Below are positions 22,242 through 30,294 of a DNA stretch of 64,000 nucleotides, piece after piece; the first letter of the stretch is position 1, and the number at the start of each line of letters is the position of its first letter. Source of the DNA: a bacterium (GTDB lineage: Bacteria; Electryoneota; RPQS01); NCBI GenBank assembly GCA_016703065.1, contig JADJCU010000003.1, positions 310,001-374,000 on the forward strand. Reading direction: 5' to 3'. The position numbers were made by a program, and so were the translations under genes. The notes under the pieces are model-generated. The model did not search any database. It saw only the letters and a list, made by a program, of their open reading frames with translations, and had not been told where the DNA came from.

Positions 22242-22252
22242 TCAACAGTCTG
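22233..22252 (-). repeat. Right terminal inverted repeat of IS
   Basis: Reads CAGACTGTTGACAAAGCCCT on the minus strand; mirrors the left end with a few mismatches. Confidence 0.65.
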
Positions 22253-22253
22253 C

Positions 22254-22275
22254 AAGGGCCGCATCAGCGGCCCTT
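22254..22275 (-). terminator. Terminator hairpin of the coiled-coil protein gene
   Basis: A perfect 9-bp stem AAGGGCCGC / GCGGCCCTT around a 4-base loop, 25 bp after the stop of the minus-strand gene. The IS right end begins one base beyond it, so the expected U-tract is now replaced by IS sequence. Confidence 0.55.
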
Positions 22276-22299
22276 ATTCGTTTTCAAGATCGACGAAAT

Positions 22300-23472
22300 T
22301 CAGCCTATAGCAATCACGAGCCGCGAGAGATTAAACTTCGAGGGTTTTTCAAATACTATCGTCGCAGCTTTGCGGTCGGGACTAAGCTCGATGCGATAGT
22401 CGCCGTCCTCGCGGAAATAGCGCGGAAAGACGAGAATCTTCTCGACTTTTTCAAGTCCGAGTGAGCCAGCGTTGATCACAATACGGGCATCCTTGCGCAG
22501 GTCAAGCGACCCTGTATGCTGCACGGCTTCGATGTCGCCAGTATTCCATTTTCCAAGCGTGGGTTTGCGAATGGCGCCGCTCTTTTCAAGATCGCGGAAG
22601 GTGCCGACGTGGTACTTCAACGAGTTAAGTTCCTGCGAAAGGCTGTCATTTGATGAAGCCATGCGAGTCACCTGGTCCATCATTGAGGCGCGTTCTTCTT
22701 CGAGTGAACGAATCTGCTGCTGCAGCTCATTCTTGCGCGCTTCGAGGTCATCGACTTCCTGCTGCTTCTGGTTTCGTTCTTGAATCAGCGTATTGCGCTC
22801 GGCATCGATCTTCCGTTTTGTCGCGCGAGCGAGTTCGTTCGGTGTAATCTTAGCTTGACCCTGCGTAACAAACGTGCCAAAAATACCTTCACCGTAATAG
22901 TTCCAAACTTCGAATCCCGGCAGCAATTCAGGAACGAGCGCTTCTTTCTCGATGAGCTTTAACGCATCCTCTTCATTCATTCCGATCTCTTCGGTGAGGA
23001 ACTTAAGGGAGACGGCCAGATGAGTGTCACCTTTCTGTGCCACCACCGGCGGGCGAAGCCGCGATTTAACCTCAGCAAGTTCGAGGTTGAGCTTTTCGAG
23101 GTCACCGGAAATATCGATGACTTCCTGCAGCAGTCCGCGATAGGAAAGGTCCTTCTCCTGGGCCACTCGATTGGCGAGGAGCTGCGCCTGCTCTTCCGTG
23201 AGTCCCATAGCAGACATGCCGGTAGTGTCGATTTCATTTCCCGGATGGGAATGATTGTACTTCGCGACAAGATCTGAAATTTGCGATTCACGTTCCGAAA
23301 TCTGCGTGTTGATCTTCTCAACGCGGTTGACTAACTCCTGGAAAGAACGGACTTCGGCGGGCTGCATTCTTGACAGGAAATGGAACGTCAGAATCGCGGC
23401 GATGACTACCACGACGGCGATGGTAGCCCACAGCGTGACTCCGCCGCGTTGACAAGAGGAAGACTTAAACAT
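22300..23472 (-). CDS. Membrane-anchored coiled-coil protein with LysM-like segment
   Basis: 390 aa. An N-terminal transmembrane helix (LWATIAVVVVIAAILTFHFLS) is followed by a coiled coil (about 40-145), a LysM-like stretch beginning QKGDTHLAVSLKFLTEEIGM and ending GFEVWNYYGEG (about 145-195), a second long coiled coil (210-290, rich in E/Q/R/L), and a C-terminal beta-rich domain (about 300-390). A periplasmic cell-wall-binding or envelope-spanning role is plausible but not shown. The ATG at 23472 is preferred because GGAG lies 9 bp upstream; an ATG 5 codons earlier is in frame. It follows the PBP1A gene closely. Confidence 0.65.
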   Translation of the reverse strand: MFKSSSCQRGGVTLWATIAVVVVIAAILTFHFLSRMQPAEVRSFQELVNRVEKINTQISERESQISDLVAKYNHSHPGNEIDTTGMSAMGLTEEQAQLLANRVAQEKDLSYRGLLQEVIDISGDLEKLNLELAEVKSRLRPPVVAQKGDTHLAVSLKFLTEEIGMNEEDALKLIEKEALVPELLPGFEVWNYYGEGIFGTFVTQGQAKITPNELARATKRKIDAERNTLIQERNQKQQEVDDLEARKNELQQQIRSLEEERASMMDQVTRMASSNDSLSQELNSLKYHVGTFRDLEKSGAIRKPTLGKWNTGDIEAVQHTGSLDLRKDARIVINAGSLGLEKVEKILVFPRYFREDGDYRIELSPDRKAATIVFEKPSKFNLSRLVIAIG

Positions 23473-23508
23473 GAAACAGTTCTCCATAGGTAGCTTGGAT
23501 TTTACATC

Positions 23509-23676
23509 TTAGAAGAGCGAAGGCTTGCGTCCGCGGGGAGTACGAAACGCCCCATGCAGCGAGCACGGAGGTGGCAATTCGGACTTTTTGGCAAAATACT
23601 CGGTTCGAGTATCCGTACAGCCGGCGCCCGCAAGCTCACCCGATTCGACACAAATCTCAGCCGTAACCACATTTTC
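23509..23676 (-). other. Out-of-frame C-terminal tail of PBP1A
   Basis: Beyond the premature TGA of the PBP1A frame, a different frame stays open to a TAA at 23509-23511. It encodes ENVVTAEICVESGELAGAGC and then TDTRTEYFAKKSELPPPCSLH. This is the characteristic C-terminal tail of class A PBPs (VCxESG-LA-C-xTRTEYF-...-C-H). Removing one A from the AAAA run (23672-23675 on the plus strand TTTT) restores a continuous reading frame. It therefore belongs to the PBP1A gene. Confidence 0.85.
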
Positions 23677-25660
23677 TCGCCGAGCGGAAGTCCGACTCGG
23701 GATAGTCCATCACATCGTAAGCCGCATTCATGAATTCAGCCCAGATCGGCAGCGCGGCCTTGCCACCTTCCTGTCCGCGACCTAACGATTTCGCGGGATC
23801 GTCCAACCCAACCCACACACCCGCCAGCAGGTCGGGTGTGAATCCGATGAACCACGCATCAGTATTATCATTCGTCGTTCCAGTCTTACCTGCGGTGGGT
23901 TTGTAGAAGCTATACTTGGACCGCAGCGACGCAGCCGTGCCGTAGTCGCTGACGGAACGCATGAGACTCTGCACGAGATACGCGGTCTCCTCGGAAAGGA
24001 CCACTTTTCGCTCATTGCGGAACTGTTCAATCGTTTGACCGAACTGATCGTCGAGTCCCGTCACGGCAATTGGCTTAGACCAAACTCCGAGCGTCTGGAA
24101 TACCTGATACGCGCCGACGATGTCGAGCGGAATCACACCAGACGCCCCGAGGGCAAGCGCGTCATACGGATCGAGTTTCGTTGTGATCCCTGCACTGTGC
24201 GCCAAATCGGCAACATCGCGCGGCGTCGTATGTTCGCGAATCAGCCGGACGCTGACTACATTAAGCGATTTCGCCAGTGCTTGGCGCAGATCGACCATGC
24301 CGCCGTACTCATCCGAGTAGTTCTTGGGCGCCCAGAGGTCGCCGTTGTCAAGTGTAACGACGATTTCCTCATTTGACACTTTCTCAGAAATGGGCATGCC
24401 CTTGTCTATCGCAGAGGCATAGACGAAGGGTTTGAAGCATGAGCCGGGTTGCCGCACGGCCTGCGTGGCGCGATTGAATTTTGTTTCGGCGAAGTCGTGT
24501 CCGCCGATCATGGCCAAAATATGTCCTGAACTCGGGTCCAGAGCAACAAAGGCAACTTCTACGGGCATTTCCGCAGCAGCCAGCGAGTCGGCAAGGCGTT
24601 TGTTACTCGCGATCTTGCGAATCGCGCCGGTCGTCGAATCAGGGTACATCTCCTTAAGCCGGAGCTTGAGGTTGGTCACCTTGTAAATGTCGTTGACCTT
24701 GTCTTGCAGCTCGGGCAAGACCTTGGCGATGGCATCATCCGCGCACCGCTGCAGGCGCGCGTCAAGAGTCGTATAAACGGTCAGGCCGTCCTGGTATGGA
24801 TCGAAGCCGTGCCGTTTCCCGAGTTGATTCAAGTCCTGTCGGACATTTTCAGTGAAGTAGGGAGCAATTCCCTCTTGCGAGCGTTCTGCGGACGGTCGAA
24901 GGGGCAACGGACTCTCGATCAGGCTGTCCCGATCAGCTTCTGTGATGTAGCCAACATCGGCCATGCGCTCGAACACGAGATTCCGTCGCACGAGATTATT
25001 CTGCGGGTATTGCAACGGGTTATACCGAGTCGGCGATTTTGGAATCGCCGCGAGAATCGCGGCTTCATTGACCGTCAGTTCGGCGACGCTTTTGGAAAAA
25101 TATGTGGCCGCAGCCGCTCCAACACCGTAGGCTCCGGCGCCGAAATACGTTTGCGTCAGATACATCTCGAGGATCTCGTCCTTAGAGTAGTACCGTTCGA
25201 TTTCGATGGCCGTCATGAGCTCCCGCAGTTTGCGAGTGATCTTGCGCTGCGGACCGAAATAGAGGTTCTTGGCGAGCTGCTGCGTGATGGTCGACGCTCC
25301 TCGCGGCGAAAAGTCGAGCGTCAGGATGCTCTTGGCAACGGCAAAGAACAAGGCACCTGGACGCATTCCCCAATGCTCGTAGAACTTGTGATCCTCCGTC
25401 GCGAGAACGGCTTGTACGACGACGGGCGGCATGTCGCGGAGCGGAACGTAGCTGCGACGCTGCGTGTAGAGCTCTTTAAGCAACACGCCGTTTCGGTCCA
25501 AAATCTTTGTGGCGAGCGCCGGATTGATGTTCTCAAGCTCTTCCACCGACGGCAACCCTTGTTTCAAAGAACTAAAGGTCATCCAGACCGCAACCGCGAC
25601 GATCGCAAGCGCGGCAATCGCGATAAGAAGAGCTTTCGAGACTGCGCCGCTCTGGTTCAC
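23657..25660 (-). CDS. Class A penicillin-binding protein 1A (transglycosylase/transpeptidase), C-terminus frameshifted
   Basis: 667 aa in the open frame. After one N-terminal membrane helix comes the GT51 transglycosylase domain (ATEDHKFYEHWG with the catalytic Glu; GASTITQQLAKNLYF; RKLRELMTAIEIERYYSKDEILEMYL), then the transpeptidase domain with SxxK in RQPGSCFKPF, SxN in AKSLNVVS and KTGTT. It polymerises and cross-links peptidoglycan in the periplasm. The GTG at 25660 overlaps the stop of the LpxH-like gene (GTGA). The frame ends early in SARKCGYG; the normal tail of about 55 residues lies in another frame immediately downstream. All catalytic motifs precede the shift. Confidence 0.93.
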   Translation of the reverse strand: MNQSGAVSKALLIAIAALAIVAVAVWMTFSSLKQGLPSVEELENINPALATKILDRNGVLLKELYTQRRSYVPLRDMPPVVVQAVLATEDHKFYEHWGMRPGALFFAVAKSILTLDFSPRGASTITQQLAKNLYFGPQRKITRKLRELMTAIEIERYYSKDEILEMYLTQTYFGAGAYGVGAAAATYFSKSVAELTVNEAAILAAIPKSPTRYNPLQYPQNNLVRRNLVFERMADVGYITEADRDSLIESPLPLRPSAERSQEGIAPYFTENVRQDLNQLGKRHGFDPYQDGLTVYTTLDARLQRCADDAIAKVLPELQDKVNDIYKVTNLKLRLKEMYPDSTTGAIRKIASNKRLADSLAAAEMPVEVAFVALDPSSGHILAMIGGHDFAETKFNRATQAVRQPGSCFKPFVYASAIDKGMPISEKVSNEEIVVTLDNGDLWAPKNYSDEYGGMVDLRQALAKSLNVVSVRLIREHTTPRDVADLAHSAGITTKLDPYDALALGASGVIPLDIVGAYQVFQTLGVWSKPIAVTGLDDQFGQTIEQFRNERKVVLSEETAYLVQSLMRSVSDYGTAASLRSKYSFYKPTAGKTGTTNDNTDAWFIGFTPDLLAGVWVGLDDPAKSLGRGQEGGKAALPIWAEFMNAAYDVMDYPESDFRSARKCGYG

Positions 25661-26433
25661 GAGCCCTTCTCCGGGGTCTTGTCGGACCAACTCAGGAGGG
25701 ACAGCCGTTCGCCGTCGTGCCGCGCATAGGTGTAGTGGTAAATCCAGTCTCCTAAATTCACGTACGTGCCGCCGGTAAATTCGAGCTGCATGGGGCGGTG
25801 CGCATGTCCGAGAACGACTCCCTGAAAGCCCTGCGTGATGGCGAACTCGCCGAAGCGATTGTAGTCTTCATCCTCGGCGGGGTTGCCCTTGGTGGCATTT
25901 CGGCTTTGCTTTGAGGTTCCCCGCGCAAGCAACATGCCGAGATCTGGATGCAGCCAAAGGAATAGCCGCTGGGCAATGGGGTTGCGCAGGACACGCTTGA
26001 GCAAACGATAACCGTGATCGGAGCGCAAGACACCGTCACCGTGAAAAACAAAGATTTTCTGAGTCGCAATCTGCACGATCAAAGCGTCATCATGCGTTAC
26101 TAAGCCGATTTCATGTTCAAGGAAGCCGTGCAAGCGGAAGTCGTGGTTGCCGGGCAGCAAATGGATTGGAACACCTGCTTCAACCGTCTCACGGAGCACT
26201 CTGAGGATCGCGAAGTACTTTTTCGGAATGACCGTCCGCCATTCGTACCAAAAATCAAAGAGATCGCCGTTGATGATCACCGCGCCGCCCTCGGCCTGAG
26301 CCTTGGAGAGCAGTGCCCGGAGCCTTTCGAATTGCTGGGAGGCCACAGGCTCGGGTTCCGCACCTAAATGCGCATCAGAGACAAAGTAGACGGGCGGCTG
26401 CAGCGAAACCGTGGCGGCGCGAGGCAATTTCAT
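25657..26433 (-). CDS. LpxH-like UDP-2,3-diacylglucosamine pyrophosphatase (calcineurin-like metallophosphoesterase)
   Basis: 258 aa. Metal-binding motifs in order: FVSDAHLGAEPE (DxH), INGDLFDFWYEW (GDxxD), LLPGNHDFRLHG (GNHD), FHGDGVLRSDHGYRLLKR and GHAHRP. The WY after GDLFDF and the HGDG-D-Y arrangement fit LpxH-type lipid A enzymes, which hydrolyse UDP-diacylglucosamine on the inner face of the membrane. LpxH normally has GNRD, so a related phosphatase is possible. The ATG at 26433 is chosen by homology; the longer open frame upstream covers the promoter. Its stop overlaps the PBP1A GTG. Confidence 0.8.
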   Translation of the reverse strand: MKLPRAATVSLQPPVYFVSDAHLGAEPEPVASQQFERLRALLSKAQAEGGAVIINGDLFDFWYEWRTVIPKKYFAILRVLRETVEAGVPIHLLPGNHDFRLHGFLEHEIGLVTHDDALIVQIATQKIFVFHGDGVLRSDHGYRLLKRVLRNPIAQRLFLWLHPDLGMLLARGTSKQSRNATKGNPAEDEDYNRFGEFAITQGFQGVVLGHAHRPMQLEFTGGTYVNLGDWIYHYTYARHDGERLSLLSWSDKTPEKGS

Positions 26434-26442
26434 AGGACAGAT

Positions 26443-26471
26443 AATATACAAACTCTTATAGGGTTGGGCAA
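26443..26471 (-). promoter_or_regulatory. Promoter of the LpxH-like/PBP1A operon, nearly leaderless
   Basis: On the minus strand TTGCCC (26471-26466), a 17-bp spacer and TATATT (26448-26443). Transcription would begin about 3 nt before the ATG at 26433. A GGGTTG/CAACCC inverted repeat (26461-26474) overlaps the -35. Confidence 0.5.
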
Positions 26472-26549
26472 CCCGTTTTGGGAGGATTCGACGAGTTCCC
26501 GGATGGTCTGGTCGGTTTTGGGCAGGCAACGGCCGGGCCGGGTCGTGGC

Positions 26550-26578
26550 TTGACATTCCCGACGGCAAGCCGTTTATT
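26550..26578 (+). promoter_or_regulatory. Promoter of the 128-aa membrane protein gene
   Basis: Consensus TTGACA at 26550-26555, a 17-bp spacer and TTTATT at 26573-26578, leaving a leader of about 20 nt before the ATG at 26605. Confidence 0.6.
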
Positions 26579-26604
26579 GAGAGACCTAACTCCCACTGTA
26601 GTCG

Positions 26605-26991
26605 ATGTATATACCTAGTTTTGCTGTATTTTGGGCTACATACCGGCGCACGCTTGTCGGGATGGGAATCGTGGCCATTATTGTGGTGATCGGGATTCTG
26701 GCTGGCATGGACGCGACCCTTGTGACTGCGGTTGCCGCACTGGTTGGGATATTTACACAGGCGTTCGCGGGTTTTCTCGGCCTGATTGCTCTTATTCCGT
26801 GGTTAGGGCCTCTCATTGCCAAGGCACTGGCCATTCCGCTGGTTTGGATGATCAACGGGGCAGGGTACTTTTTCTCCCTGTTTTTAGCTGGCAAGGGGCA
26901 CGGAAAGTCGGTTGTTCAGTCGCGCGTGATTACGATGGTCCTGATCGTCGGAATCGTCATTGGATTTATTTTAGGTAAAATAATAGGTTAG
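26605..26991 (+). CDS. Small polytopic membrane protein, unknown
   Basis: 128 aa. Almost entirely hydrophobic, with about four transmembrane segments (17-35, 40-62, 67-90, 108-127), a central FLGLIALIPWLGPLIAKALAIPLVWMINGAGYFFS stretch and only short polar loops (GKGHGKSVVQSR). It ends GKIIG. I do not recognise a family. It has its own consensus-like promoter and stands alone between the divergent LpxH-like gene and the next promoter. The 135 bp after it show nothing recognisable before the next promoter. Confidence 0.6.
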   Translation: MYIPSFAVFWATYRRTLVGMGIVAIIVVIGILAGMDATLVTAVAALVGIFTQAFAGFLGLIALIPWLGPLIAKALAIPLVWMINGAGYFFSLFLAGKGHGKSVVQSRVITMVLIVGIVIGFILGKIIG

Positions 26992-27126
26992 ACCAAGCGT
27001 CTTCACAGAAAGCCGGCAGGCCTGAAGCTTGCCCTTAGGACGCGGATGGCGGTTTGGCGTTGGTCTCTGCCACCTCGATCCGGCGACAGTAACGATGTGG
27101 TGGCAAGACGAAGCGGCGGGTATCCC

Positions 27127-27155
27127 TTGACTCTGGCGAGAGGGATTACTATTAT
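27127..27155 (+). promoter_or_regulatory. Strong sigma-70-type promoter before the FN3-like secreted protein
   Basis: TTGACT at 27127-27132, a 17-bp spacer and TATTAT at 27150-27155, with transcription expected about 23 nt before the ATG. The purine-rich GAAGAAG just before the start could serve as ribosome-binding site. Confidence 0.65.
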
Positions 27156-27184
27156 TATGCCGATAGCAACTGCGAAAGAAGAAG

Positions 27185-27589
27185 ATGACTAAGAAGATTG
27201 CCGCGATTTCCGCTTTGCTTGTGCTGTTAACCTCGTCTGCGTGGGCAGGAGTCGAGCTTTTGTCTTGGAATGTGAACCCCCTGGGCGACCACGCTCGGCT
27301 GAGTTGGCAGTCCGGACAGGAAATTGACTTCCAAACGTTCGTGATTGAGCGTTCGCCTGACGGCCAGCGTTATCTGCCGGTTGGCCAAGTGCAGGCTACA
27401 GGTTCGTTCTCCCAGTATTTTTTCACGGACCAGAGCCCGCTGGATGTGGATAGCGAACTCACTTTCTTCTACCGTTTGAAGCTGGTGGACCGCGACGGTA
27501 CGGCGACCTACAGCGAAGCGCTGGAAGTGTCGCTATCGATTTCGCCTGTTCAGCAAACGTGGGGCACGATTAAGGCCATGTTCCGGTAG
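27185..27589 (+). CDS. Small secreted protein with one FN3-like beta domain
   Basis: 134 aa. Signal peptide KKIAAISALLVLLTSSAWAG, then a single fibronectin-III-like domain: VELLSWNVNPLGDHARLSW, IDFQTFVIERSPDGQRYLPVGQV, FFYRLKLVDRDGTATYSEALEV. This 'ERS-DG-f--ig-V...Y-Y-L-D-DG---YS' pattern is frequent at the ends of large surface proteins in FCB-group bacteria; here it stands alone. The tail QTWGTIKAMFR is basic. It has its own promoter and a strong terminator, so it is monocistronic. Function unknown. Confidence 0.7.
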   Translation: MTKKIAAISALLVLLTSSAWAGVELLSWNVNPLGDHARLSWQSGQEIDFQTFVIERSPDGQRYLPVGQVQATGSFSQYFFTDQSPLDVDSELTFFYRLKLVDRDGTATYSEALEVSLSISPVQQTWGTIKAMFR

Positions 27590-27610
27590 ATTGTTTCAAA
27601 CCAAGTAAAG

Positions 27611-27643
27611 AGCCCTGTCTCGCAAGAGGCAGGGCTTTCTTTT
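27611..27643. terminator. Intrinsic terminator
   Basis: An 11-bp stem with one mismatch, AGCCCTGTCTC / GAGGCAGGGCT, a GCAA tetraloop and a TTCTTTT tract, 21 bp after the FN3-like gene. It lies between convergent genes and the AAAG on its left may serve the PAP2 gene too. Confidence 0.88.
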
Positions 27644-27664
27644 GTGCGCTATTCCGACTTTGGT

Positions 27665-28264
27665 CTATTCGTCGGGCAATACCCATACTCGGAGGGGCCA
27701 CGCAATGACCAGCGCAATGAAAACGCCGATCAGGTAGCCAGCGCCTACATCAGAGGGATAGTGATATCCAAGGTAGATTCGGCTATAGCCGACCGCGAGC
27801 GCGGCAACAATGAGAACCGGGCTTGCCTGTGGATAGAAGTAGCTCCAATACACCGCCTGACCTGCAATATTCGCCGCATGACTCGAGGGGAAACTGAACG
27901 ATGACTTGTATGTGGTCATTGCATACTTGTCCGTATAGATCCAGTTGCCGCGGTCTTCGTCGTAGTAGTGCGTCTGCGGAATGACGTTGCAGGGTCGGAC
28001 TCGTTGAACCATCGGTTTGACGACTGTGGAGGCAATTTGGTCCGTCGCGGCAACGACAATGAAGCAGCAGAGAGCGACGATACGCCCGCGTTTCCCGGCC
28101 CGGATCACAAACACGATCCACGCAACACTCAGCGGGATTATCCAGAACATTCTGTCGGAAAGAACGGGCATCATCGCGTCAAAGAAGGAGCTGGTGAAAA
28201 CCTGATTCACCATGTTGAAGACGCTTTGGTTCCATTTTTTAAACCACGTCAATTGTGCAGTCAC
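27665..28264 (-). CDS. PAP2-family membrane phosphatase
   Basis: 199 aa with about five transmembrane helices. The three-part PAP2 catalytic signature is complete: KPMVQRVRP (KxxxxxxRP), FPSSHAAN (PSGH-type) and SRIYLGYHYPSDVGAG (SRxxxxxHxxxD). Members dephosphorylate undecaprenyl pyrophosphate, phosphatidic acid or lipid A on the periplasmic face; which applies is not visible. The GTG start has GGGAGG 7 bp upstream. It is 19 bp downstream of the hybrid histidine kinase and may share its transcript. Confidence 0.88.
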   Translation of the reverse strand: MTAQLTWFKKWNQSVFNMVNQVFTSSFFDAMMPVLSDRMFWIIPLSVAWIVFVIRAGKRGRIVALCCFIVVAATDQIASTVVKPMVQRVRPCNVIPQTHYYDEDRGNWIYTDKYAMTTYKSSFSFPSSHAANIAGQAVYWSYFYPQASPVLIVAALAVGYSRIYLGYHYPSDVGAGYLIGVFIALVIAWPLRVWVLPDE

Positions 28265-28283
28265 CGCAACCTCCCTGCTGCAA

Positions 28284-30248
28284 CTAATCCATCATTTGCG
28301 ACTCACCTGTAAGCTCCGCCTCCATGTCAACGGGGAACAGGATGCGGAAGACACTTCCCTGACCCGGACTCGATTCCACTTCAATATCGCCGCCGTGGGC
28401 ACGGACGATATTCAGACAGATGGAGAGACCGAGGCCGGTCCCCCGCGCAGCGTCTTTGGTCGTGTAGAACGGTTCAAAGATATGTTCGACTACTTCTTCG
28501 GACATCCCAACGCCGCGGTCGAGGATTTCGACAGCCAGCCATTTATTGTCGTCGGTAGCCCGGGCAAAGATATCGATTCGGCGGCGGTCGTTCGCGATTG
28601 GAGCATGCTGCGCGGCGTCGAGCACAGCGTCCCGCGCATTCATCAGCAAGTTAACCAACACCTGCTCAACCTGATTGCGATCGCCGCGAAACGTATCGAG
28701 ATTCACGTCAATGCTGACTTCGACTTCGAGGTCTTCCTGCCGGATTTGCACGCCGACGAGAACGAGCGCGCCCTCGATCACTTCACGGGCCGTGAGCGGC
28801 CTGAAGGTCGTTGCGTCGATATGCGTAAAGCCGCGCAAGTGATTGATCGTGCCAGCCATTCGCTCGACCGTGGCGCGGATCTTATCGAGATTGTTTTCGA
28901 GCAGCTCGTCGGAGAGTTTGCCGTTCTTGCGCAGCAGTTTAATCAGGTCGGACGTAATCGCGATGACGTTGAGCGGCTGCTTCATTTCGTGCGCGATGGA
29001 GCCGACCATCTCGCCCAATGAGGCGAGGCGCGCGGTATGAATGAGCTGCGCGTTTTTCGTTTTCAATTCACGCGACCTCTGACGCACCATATCTTCGAGA
29101 TACGAGTTGTAATTCTGCAGGGTGCTTTCCAGCTGCTTCTGCTCGGTGACATCCATTCCGACAATTAGTCTTCCATGGCGGCCCGGACCTTCGCGGAAGC
29201 GGCGCGCGCTCCACGTCAGGAGTCGGGACATTCCGTCGGGTCCGACGAAGGCGACAATCCTGCCCGTGACTTCGTGCTCTACACCCGGATCAAACACCTC
29301 AGCGAGGGGCGACGCGGCGTCGTTCATGATGTCGGCCAGGTGTTCTTCAGCGCGATCAGCGGTCATCCCGGTCAAGTCAATAGCGAACTTGTTCCAGCGT
29401 TCGAGTTTTCCGTCGGGATTAACATAGGCAATCAACACGTCCGCCGTGTCCAGCAGACGTTCGCTGAAGTCGATTTCTTCGGAGAGAAAGCGCGTCCGTT
29501 CAATGACTCGCGCTTCAATATCCTGCCGAATGGCCTTCAAGTCACGCTGAATCTGCCGGAGATCGCTGATTTCGGTGACCACCAGAACCACATCACCGCC
29601 GTGCTGTTCGACGGGCAGATGCTGAACTTGCAAGATGTGCTGTCCGTGAGTCAGGGTCACGGGCTTATTAGCGGGATCGGCAAGCAGATCACGCAGTTCG
29701 CTGTACCCGGTGGATTGCCAGAGGTTTTTGCCCAGGAGTTTGTCACGGGCAGAGCCAAGCAATTTGGCGGCTTCCGGTGAAACGGAGCGAACGACTCCGT
29801 TTGCGGAACAGATTAGCGCACCGGACTTGAGATTGCCGACTGCGGCTTGGCCGCTGACCGCGAGCTGATCGAGGCGGGTTCGATAGAACGAGCGTTCGAT
29901 CACCCCGCGCAACTTCTCGCCATCGACGGGCTTGGGCAGGAAGTCGGCGGCTCCGTGACGTAAGGCGCGCAGGGCGAGACTGCGATTCGCGTAAGCGGTG
30001 ACCAGGATCACATGCAATTCAGGATGCGCGACCCGGACGCGGGCAAGGAGTTCAATTCCGTCCATCGCAGGGAGTCGCACGTCAGTTAGAAGAACACGGA
30101 TCGCGCGTTCGGCTCCCAGGAGCTTAAGCGCCTCCGCGCCGTCCCCCGCCTGGTGGACGACGTAGCCGTGCTCCGTCAAGGTCGCGGCCAGCGCCTCGCG
30201 GGCCGCCGCGTCATCATCTACGATCAGGACTTTCCGTTCAGCCATCAT
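28284..30248 (-). CDS. Hybrid sensor histidine kinase (REC - PAS - PAS - HisKA - HATPase)
   Basis: 654 aa, cytosolic, no transmembrane segment. The N-terminal receiver domain (5-120) has the phospho-acceptor Asp56 in LLTDVRLPAMDG. Two PAS-like domains follow (about 140-230; about 265-370, VLIAYVNPDGKLERWN). A HisKA domain carries His420 in GSIAHEMKQPLNV, and a HATPase_c domain has NLLMNARDAV, DRGVGMSEE and GTGLGLSI. All catalytic boxes are intact. It should autophosphorylate and phosphorylate a partner, plausibly the single-domain receiver encoded just upstream. With its receiver first rather than last, the layout resembles response-regulator-linked kinases. Confidence 0.9.
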   Translation of the reverse strand: MMAERKVLIVDDDAAAREALAATLTEHGYVVHQAGDGAEALKLLGAERAIRVLLTDVRLPAMDGIELLARVRVAHPELHVILVTAYANRSLALRALRHGAADFLPKPVDGEKLRGVIERSFYRTRLDQLAVSGQAAVGNLKSGALICSANGVVRSVSPEAAKLLGSARDKLLGKNLWQSTGYSELRDLLADPANKPVTLTHGQHILQVQHLPVEQHGGDVVLVVTEISDLRQIQRDLKAIRQDIEARVIERTRFLSEEIDFSERLLDTADVLIAYVNPDGKLERWNKFAIDLTGMTADRAEEHLADIMNDAASPLAEVFDPGVEHEVTGRIVAFVGPDGMSRLLTWSARRFREGPGRHGRLIVGMDVTEQKQLESTLQNYNSYLEDMVRQRSRELKTKNAQLIHTARLASLGEMVGSIAHEMKQPLNVIAITSDLIKLLRKNGKLSDELLENNLDKIRATVERMAGTINHLRGFTHIDATTFRPLTAREVIEGALVLVGVQIRQEDLEVEVSIDVNLDTFRGDRNQVEQVLVNLLMNARDAVLDAAQHAPIANDRRRIDIFARATDDNKWLAVEILDRGVGMSEEVVEHIFEPFYTTKDAARGTGLGLSICLNIVRAHGGDIEVESSPGQGSVFRILFPVDMEAELTGESQMMD

Positions 30249-30294
30249 GATTGGAAGATAGCCCGGCTGTTCGGAAAAGTCAAGCCGTTCGGGC

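Larger units (their letters stand above)
21051..22252 (-). mobile_element. IS1182-type insertion sequence, internally deleted and inactive
   Basis: About 1.2 kb bounded by imperfect inverted repeats: CAGACTACTGACAAACCCCG at the left and, reading inward on the minus strand, CAGACTGTTGACAAAGCCC at the right. It carries a single transposase gene on the minus strand, broken by a nonsense codon and lacking the central part of the protein. Full IS1182 elements are usually about 1.6-1.9 kb. It sits between the convergent lptF-like gene and the coiled-coil protein gene, directly against the terminator hairpins of both. No clear target-site duplication is visible. Confidence 0.8.

Noticed and set aside
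24704..25729. Long plus-strand frame (341 codons) opposite PBP1A
   Set aside because: Antisense to the catalytic domains of a clear class A PBP; no domain features.
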